From contig JABYQQ010000008.1 of assembly GCA_022605405.1 (NCBI GenBank), positions 62,001 through 126,000 of the forward strand: 64,000 bases of DNA. The letters are read 5' to 3'. Source of the stretch: Earliella scabrosa. Taxonomy: Eukaryota > Basidiomycota > Agaricomycetes > Polyporales > Polyporaceae. The position numbers and the translations under genes are program-made. The notes under the pieces are model-generated. The model did no database searches. It was not told the origin of the DNA and saw only the letters and a list, made by a program, of their open reading frames with translations. Positions within the stretch are counted from its first letter, which is position 1. Each line of letters starts with the position of its first letter. Below are positions 57,297 to 64,000 of the stretch, in pieces.

Positions 57297-57834
57297 ATTG
57301 CTCCCCTTCACGACAGCCATTCACGACGACTCATGCATCGCGCCAAGTGACACACGAATATGATACGCGCCCCCACGAGGTGGCACCTGAACCACGAAGT
57401 TGTTTACTAACTGTACATCCTGTAAGATCACTCTGTACGATACTGTACCATTACACAGCACTGCTCTTGTCCCCATCATGTCTCACCGAACCTTTTCCAG
57501 TTTTCTTGTTCTCCTCTTTTTTCTTTTCTTTGTCTCCTCGTTTATTGTCCGGGAGGGCTGCGCCCTATGATAGACAATACATGCTATGTACTATGCTGTC
57601 GCTGGAAGTACCGGGCCGTATCGTGTGGCTGGAACATTTGTTCTCCTCTTGTCTTCCTGTACGCTGTCTCCGTCGACGTCCTCGTGTTTCTCTTCGCATT
57701 GCTATCGCTTTACCGACGTTGCTACATTCTACCAATGGAAATGAAGTCACTCTAGTTCTGTAAACCAATGGTCTGCATGATGTTCACGACACGTCAAGAC
57801 TATGAGCGGGTGTTAACAGCATTAAGATGATGCA
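57297..57834. other. Convergent intergenic region (P450 no. 2 / mL46)
   Basis: About 540 bp of T-rich 3' flank (poly-T/C stretch near 57490-57545). No gene supported. Confidence 0.45.
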
Positions 57835-58897
57835 TTAGTAGTCAGATAGTATATCCTTCACGCTCGCCCAGTATGCCTTGTCTACCAGAGGCTCAATCTC
57901 CTCCTTTGTCAACCAAGCAAAGTCAGTGACGCTTTTCCCGTTTGGCCGGACTTGTCCAGCAAGAATATGTGCCTTGAGGAAGAAAGTGTATAGCTATGGT
58001 GCGTAGTCAGATGAGTGATTCTACAGCAGGTTGAAGGAACGTACCTCTCCGCCGAGAGCCTTTTTGGCGGGCTCTGGTAGTGACGGTTGGTGTACGGCTA
58101 TGGGCTTCTGGCCGACGACCCAGGTGTCCATGTTCTCGCCGCACTCCGCATGCAAATCGCGCAAAGCCGCCTATCCATTGCGCGTGTGAGAACAGGAAGA
58201 ACACAGGCAGGGAATATACGCACCTGATGCAGCAGCTCGCCCTCCTGCAGACCACCCTGCGGGAACCTCCACACCTCCTTCCCTGTGTGGTCCTTGCCTC
58301 GGATGAGAAGGTAGAGATTCCTCTCACCCTTCCGATCCAAACTCTTTACATCACCCGTCCGATCCGATTCATGGACTCTGGGTGCAGGAGGTTCCATGGG
58401 CTCCTCACCCATGTTCTCTGCCTGGTCGGCGGGACTCTGAATGCTGTCAACCTCACTCTCCAGACTCCCTCGCTTGACCGTCCATGGTCCACCAAACGCA
58501 TCACGTTCGCGCAACTTCTCTTCTCGAGCAAATTTCTTTTCCAGTAGAGATCCGGTCTTGAAGTAGAAGTCGGTCGGGAATGGGTTGAACAGGGCGCGGC
58601 GTATGCGAGACTGGTAGTTGTAGTAGGCGCGCTCGAACAGAGTAGGCGTTCGAGTCAAGATGGGTGACCGGTTCAAAATGACGGCTGCATTCAAAACGGC
58701 GTTGGACGTCTGAGAGTTGGATGCAGGAGCTGACGAGGACGCAGAGGAAGGAGCGTCAGCAACCGACGCTAATGAGCGTGACGGGGCATGTAGACACGCT
58801 ATGTTTTCGCGTCAGTAGCAAGTTCCAGCATGACAGAGCTGCCTGTAATACCTCGTGAGCGCTGTCTGCAGGCAGAGACCACATTCCGAGACAACAT
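57835..58897 (-). CDS. MRPL17: Mitochondrial large-subunit ribosomal protein mL46
   Basis: Component of the mitochondrial ribosome with a Nudix-like fold that is normally catalytically inactive. Exon 1 is just 46 nt (58852-58897) and codes the presequence MLSRNVVSACRQRSR. After a 53-nt intron (58799-58851) comes ACLHAPSRSLASVADAPSSA, then AAVILNRSPILTRTPTLFER, and after the body VWRFPQGGLQEGELLHQAAL, the Nudix-box-like region. The last exons read YTFFLKAHILAG and TDFAWLTKEEIEPLV, ending VKDILSDY. The gene symbol follows the yeast name. Head to head with the V-ATPase gene, 201 bp between start codons. Confidence 0.9.
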
Positions 58898-59098
58898 GGG
58901 AGGAGGAGCAGACAAGTGGCCGAGCTTGCGCGCGTCAATACACCACCAACTCTCTGTCTACCGACTTTTCCGGAAACGGATGCGTGGGAAGTCCGGCCGC
59001 ATCCCTACACTGAGGTCACCGTTCTCGGCGGTAGCAGCTCTCCCGTCCCGAGTCTCCTTCTCCTTCCCTGGCCCTCGACGGCCCTCGGTTTACTCAGA

Positions 59099-60953
59099 AT
59101 GTCCATAAACCTCGTCTCCAACTCATACCTCGACGAGAACTCGGCCAAGATCCGCGCGAAGCCGGTTCCCTGGGAGGTACAGGCTACCGCCACTTTCGTC
59201 GAGACGCGGTCGCTCATCTAGGTCGACACAGGGATACCAACGCGCCGGACTCGTCACCCCCGAGGAGCTCGCCCTCCTCAAGAAGGTTGACCGTCAAACG
59301 AGGGCTAAGATCGAGTCGCTCCATGCATCGGATGGCCAGACATATGCTCTACTATACCTCCGCCTATTGAAGAAGCTCCAGAGGGTTGATACCCAGTCTT
59401 GCATCTTAGTATTGATTGCTGACGCACTCACGGGTACGTCTTATTTTTCAAATGTGCTTTGCGCATCTCTATATTGTCCTAGACCACGAGGAGCGGATAC
59501 CCTTGTTCACGAACGCTTCACAAACGGATCCCGAGTTGCCATATGGCCCACTACTACGGTATGTTCTTTGCAAGATGTGTTTTCGCGTGCTCACGTGCTG
59601 TCAGAATCCTGGACTCGCAGGACGACTTCGTGCAGTTGAAGGTCACTCAAATCCTCACTGTGCTGCTGAGGTACGTCTTGTTGACCGCCCTCGCCACCCC
59701 TGATACCGATCCAACGCTATATAGTTCCGAGAAATCGCCCCTGCAGTCCCAACAGCTGCAGCCATTCCTCAACACACTCGCACAATTCGTGGCCAATAAC
59801 TCGACCAATAAGCGCGATGTCGCGGTCCAATGCCTCGAAGCTGTCCTCCCTCGGGCGGAATGTCGAAGAGCTATATGGGCCAACGCTTCCCTTGTTGGAG
59901 GGTGCGTGCGTTTGGCAGGTAGGGACTCGAAAGGTGATGCTAACAGTCTTGCCTTTGGCAGGTTGGTGGATATCCTCAAGCATAATGCTTCTCCGCAAAT
60001 GAGCTACCAAGTTGGATTCTGCTTCTGGCTCCTCACGTTTGAGCAGGAGGTAGCAGAGCAGATCCAGAAGTATGTTCAGATGTTCTCAATCATGCGCGTG
60101 GAAGTGACCGGTCTTCCGTCAGGCGCTTCGATATCATACCACTCCTCGTCGATGTTGCCCAAGGAGCCGCGAAGGAGAAGGTCATTCGAGTCATCGTGGC
60201 AACCTTCCGAGTATGTGCCAAAGTTGCTCTTCCGCTGTCCCTTTTACTTAGATCACACGTCGCATTAGAACCTTGTCTCGAAGGCGCCATCCGCCAACCT
60301 ACCGGCCATGCTCGTTGCTCAGCTCTTACCTTTCGCAAAGAATCTCTCTGGGAGGAAATGGACAGACGAAGATATCGTGGAAGACATCCAGTATTTACGG
60401 GAGGAGCTCAGTACCCGCTTCCAGAGTTTGACGTGAGTTATTCGGATAGGGCTCGATCATGCATGGACCGACCAAATCGTATAGGACATACGACGAGTAT
60501 CGATCCGAGCTCTTGTCTGGACATCTCTCCTGGTCGCCCGTACACGAATCGGACTTGTTCTGGAAGGAGAATGCGACAAAGCTCAACGACAAGGACTATG
60601 AGTTGTTGAAGTAAGCGTTCCAGGAGAATCCTAACGACCATTATTGACACCGCTCCGTTCTTAGGATACTCATTCGCCTTCTCCAAGAATCTAACGACAC
60701 GACTGTGCTTGCGGTTGCATCACATGACATTGGTCAGTATGTCAAGCACTACGAACGTGGAAAGAAGTGAGTGTTACGACGTTGCCCATTAGCATTGAAC
60801 CTCCTTCTGAGTTGTATGTGTTTCAGGATTCTCACCGATCTCGGCGGTAAGACTCGCGTCATGGAGCTCATGTCGCACAACAATCCCGATGTACGATACC
60901 AGGCATTGATTTCAGTGCAACGACTTGTCAGCCACCCATGGGCTGCTGTGTAA
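59099..60953 (+). CDS. VMA13: V-type ATPase subunit H
   Basis: Regulatory subunit of the V1 sector on the vacuolar membrane, needed for activity and for silencing free V1. Starts [20 protein letters not shown]; an intron after VPWE joins to [20 protein letters not shown]. The body is HEAT/armadillo-like: [66 protein letters not shown], then [20 protein letters not shown], the conserved C-terminal block, and [13 protein letters not shown] with [20 protein letters not shown]. It ends HPWAAV. Eight or so short introns. Confidence 0.92.
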
Positions 60954-61236
60954 CGCCTCGATAGTACTGCTGCATGGAAATGGACATTTGTTTATTTGTG
61001 ATCTTCTAGTCGTGTAGAGACTGTACATGTAGTCATCGTGTGCAAAGGACTCGGGTAGCTGCGCATAAAGGCACCCGGAGTCACCGTTCCGGCCCTAGGC
61101 GCCTAGCTTGCCTGCGGAGAGATTCCCACGGGTCCTGGGGCTCGGGACAGAAGCGCTGATGGACGTCAGCTTGAACTCGTACCAACTCGCAAGCTCACCT
61201 CTGGCCAACGCATGCCCTAGCTCTAACTTATTGGCC

Positions 61237-64000
61237 ATGTCCAAGTTCACCCCCACACCCGCGGAAGTCGCGCTCATCAACCAGATCTTCGCTCAAGCCG
61301 ACACCCAGAAACTCGGTGTCATCACTGGTGAAGCCGCGGTCAAGATATTCAGCGGTTCGAAGCTCTCCCCAACAGTGCTCGCGGAAGTATGGAATCTTGC
61401 GGACGAGGACAATAACGGCGTGCTCACCCGCAAAGGCGTTGGCATTGCCGTTCGTCTTCTCGGGCATGCGCAGCGCGGCGAGAAGGTTACGCAGGACTTG
61501 GTCACCAAACGTGAGCACCTCTCATGTCTCCGCCAGCTCGAACGCGTGTGCCTACAGTGTTGCCTCGACAGCTGGCCCATTACCCAACATCGAAGGCCTC
61601 CCGCCAGTTGCAGCGCCATCCAGCATGGGCATCCCTCAAGCGAGGTCACCACCTCCGGGACCGGGTTTCCCTCCACTCACCCCTGCGGACAAGGCCAAGT
61701 TCCTCAAGTTGTTCCTAGGATGTCACCCTACCAATGGTCTCCTGAGCGGTGAGTCGGGACCCGGACTACGCGCGGGGGGAGCCCGACCATGCTGAGACAT
61801 CCTGGCAGGTGAGAAGGCACGAGATGTTTTCGTAAAGTCGAAGTTGCCAGTTGAGAAGCTCTCCGCAATATGGTACGTCACGTCACGTCTGCCGCACGTT
61901 CTAAGCTATTCCTCACACAACCGTAACAGGGCTCTTGCGGACACAAAGAATCGCGGCGCCTTGGACGCGACGGATTTCACCATCGCGATGTACCTCATTC
62001 AAGCGTCGATGTCGGGGCAGTTGCAGAACATACCCTCAACACTTCCGCCTTCGATTTATGATCAGGCTTTAAACGGCGTCGTACCACAAGCGACTGGAGA
62101 CAGTGGCCACATGAGTCCTTCTCTTACTGGTGGATTCCCAAGTCGCTCGGTTCAGCCCCAGTATACCGGCCAGGCGCTCTCTCAGATGCAGCCGCAAATG
62201 ACCGGTCAAGGTCTCTCGGCTTTACAGCCACAAATGACTGGTCCTCTTAGGTCGACTCCTACTGCGCCCCCATTACCTGCACGGTCTACCGGCTCGAGTT
62301 CAGCGTTCCCCTTCGTGAAACAACAGATGACTGGCGCCCAATGGGATGTCACTCCTCAGGAAAAGGCCGGTTCCGACCGAATATTCGACAGCCTTGATCA
62401 GCAGAAGAGGGGATATATTGAAGGCGACGTCGCGGTTCCGTTCATGCTACAGTCACAACTGCCGGAGGAAGTGCTTGCTCAAGTCTGGTGAGACTCACAT
62501 TGTGCCTTACGTATGCGCGCGACTCATGGCTATGCAGGGATTTGGCCGACATGAACAACGATGGCCGTCTTACGCGTGACGGGTTTGCCGTCGCAATGCA
62601 CCTCATCCAAGGCAAACTGGCTGGAAAGGAGCTCCCTGCTACTATACCACCGTCTCTGATACCACCATCTATGCGCGGTTCCGTGGCTGCTTCTCCTCCG
62701 GTACCTGCACAACCGGCTGTGCCAGAGGCCATCAAGGACCTCCTATGGGATGATTCTCCACCTGCATCTGCAACTGCGCCTGCATATCCGCCTTCGATAT
62801 TGCAGCCCCAGTCTACAGGAACTTTGTCTACGATGGGGGCGCGTCCTACACCCACCATGTCTCCTCCCCCTCCCGCACCATCAGCGGCAACGTCAGACCC
62901 CTTTGCTAGCAGTCCGTTCGGAGTACCCAGCGCTCGTACGTGCGGGTAGAGTTGATCATTTAGAGCCATTGCTGACATATATCTGCAGCTGCTCCCCACA
63001 AGGATCTTCTTGGCGACGACGACGAGCCCCATGCAGCGTCTCCGCCTCTTCAGGACCAGAGTGCCGAAATCGGCAATGTCAAGAATCAGCTCAGTTCAAC
63101 CAGTCGATCGTTGGAGACTGCGAAAGCTGAGCGTGCAACTTTGGAGCGTCAACTGACAGAACAAGCCGCGCTCCTGTCGAGCTTGCAAACTCAGCTCTCA
63201 TCTGCTAAGGCGGCATACGACACTGAAACCAAGTTGCTCACCGCGCTCAAGGATCGCTTCGCGGCCCAAAGTGCGGATATCCAGAAGACTCGCGAGGAGC
63301 TCATCCGCGCGGAAAGCGACCTGAGCGCGGCGAAGGTTGAGAAGGCAGAGGTTGAGGGTGCACTGTTGCGCGACAAGGAGGAAGTGCGCGATCTTCATCG
63401 CAAGATGCATGAGGTCGGCACCCAAATTGAGGCAACTAAGGCGGACTTGGAGAAGTTCAAGAAGGAGGCCAAACAGCAGAAAGGTCTTCTCGCCATCGCG
63501 AAGAAGCAACTTGCCACTCGGGAGACTGAGAAGGCCAAGGTCGACAAGGAGGTGGAGGAAGCACAGGCGGAGCTGCAAGAGGTCACGGCCGAACGTGAGG
63601 CTGCGGAGGCCGAGCTTAACAAGGCGGACGCTCCGCCCTCTCTCACGAACGGACACATCTCCCCTGCTCCTACTCCCGATCCGAGCCTTGTGTTTGCAGC
63701 AGCTCAGCCTCTGCCCGGTTCGATGCCCACGTCTCCGGATGTCTCGCCTCCAGCAACCAAGAGCACCAATCCGTTTGAGCGGTTGGCAATGTCTTCTAGT
63801 CCTCGACCGGAGTCTCCATTCCTCCCCTTCGCTGCGACTTCTGCGCTCCCTACGCCACCCACTGTCCCTGCGGCACAAGAGGTCACTGCGGAGGATCCGT
63901 TCGGTTTCAACCACGCATTCAGTGCTCCCGAAGAACCCACTGTTCAGGCGCCAGAGCCGGGAACCCCTAAGCCGTCTATACCCCCGCCCATCGCTATTGG
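61237..64000 (+). CDS. EDE1: EH-domain endocytic scaffold EDE1/Eps15-like (5' part)
   Basis: Early endocytic coat scaffold at the plasma membrane. The start is ATG at 61237 ([18 protein letters not shown]). Exons: 61237-61510, 61572-61748, 61809-61872, 61930-62487, 62538-62935, then 62989 to beyond the window. Three EH domains are seen: residues about 1-90 ([17 protein letters not shown]), about 125-225 ([18 protein letters not shown]) and about 330-425 ([18 protein letters not shown]), each with an EF-hand-like loop. Between and after EH2 and EH3 lie several LxxQxTG motifs. A coiled coil follows (63070-63630) and then a Pro/Ser-rich region with NPF (STNPFERL) and DPF peptides. The C-terminal part is cut off at 64000; a UBA domain is usual there but not visible. 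Confidence 0.93.

Noticed and set aside
1..64000. tRNA or rRNA genes
   Set aside because: I scanned for B-box-like GGTTCGANNCC stretches on both strands. The few near matches (for example near 4885, 20280 and 29770) have no pairing T-stem or lie in coding sequence.

Overview
This window is nuclear DNA from a filamentous basidiomycete fungus, most likely an Agaricomycete. The reasons are: almost every gene is broken by short GT-AG introns (typically 50-75 nt) with CTRAY branch sites close to the acceptor; genes sit tightly on both strands; and the content mixes eukaryotic housekeeping genes with a secreted plant-type heme peroxidase and two microsomal cytochromes P450. There are no bacterial operons, CRISPR arrays, rRNA genes or recognisable transposons. 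Exon boundaries given here were worked out by eye from reading frame, splice signals and remembered family conservation; no alignment was run.

Layout. 0-10.4 kb: NYN-domain protein (-), glucosidase I (+), an unknown Ser-rich protein (-), MFS transporter (-). 10.9-16 kb: TEL2 (-) head to head with ribose-5-phosphate isomerase (+). 16.7-19.4 kb: a C2H2 zinc-finger protein and a small membrane protein (+). 19.5-26.4 kb: a cytosolic 5'-nucleotidase-like phosphoesterase (-) head to head with mitochondrial ribosomal protein uL15m (+), then mitochondrial D-lactate dehydrogenase (+). 26.9-34.6 kb: secreted peroxidase (+), BMT2 rRNA methyltransferase (-), P450 no. 1 (+), F-box-like protein (-). 34.9-48.2 kb: TRAPPC13 (-) head to head with YME2 (+), and an FG nucleoporin (-) head to head with gamma-tubulin (+). 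48.9-52.7 kb: MBF1 (-), MET8 (-), tetraspanin (+). 52.7-55 kb is gene-poor. 55-64 kb: P450 no. 2 (+), mL46 (-) head to head with V-ATPase subunit H (+), and the 5' part of EDE1 (+), cut by the window end.

Functional picture. Most genes are single-copy housekeeping genes: ER glycan trimming, PIKK stability, pentose phosphate pathway, mitochondrial translation and lactate oxidation, mtDNA maintenance, rRNA modification, vesicle tethering, nuclear pore, microtubule nucleation, transcription co-activation, siroheme synthesis, vacuolar acidification and endocytosis. The peroxidase, the two P450s and the MFS transporter form the lifestyle-related accessory part. Neighbours are not functionally linked in any obvious way; many instead share short divergent promoters.

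I found no convincing new multi-gene system. The most interesting signals are at the level of gene structure and protein motifs: an apparent 2-nt exon in MBF1, a 14-nt exon carrying the oxygen-activation motif of a P450, an intron whose branch site is a (TGAC)7 microsatellite, a stop-free 72-nt intron in a nucleoporin, three introns of about 290-380 nt, and an array of Ark1/Prk1-type phosphorylation motifs in EDE1.
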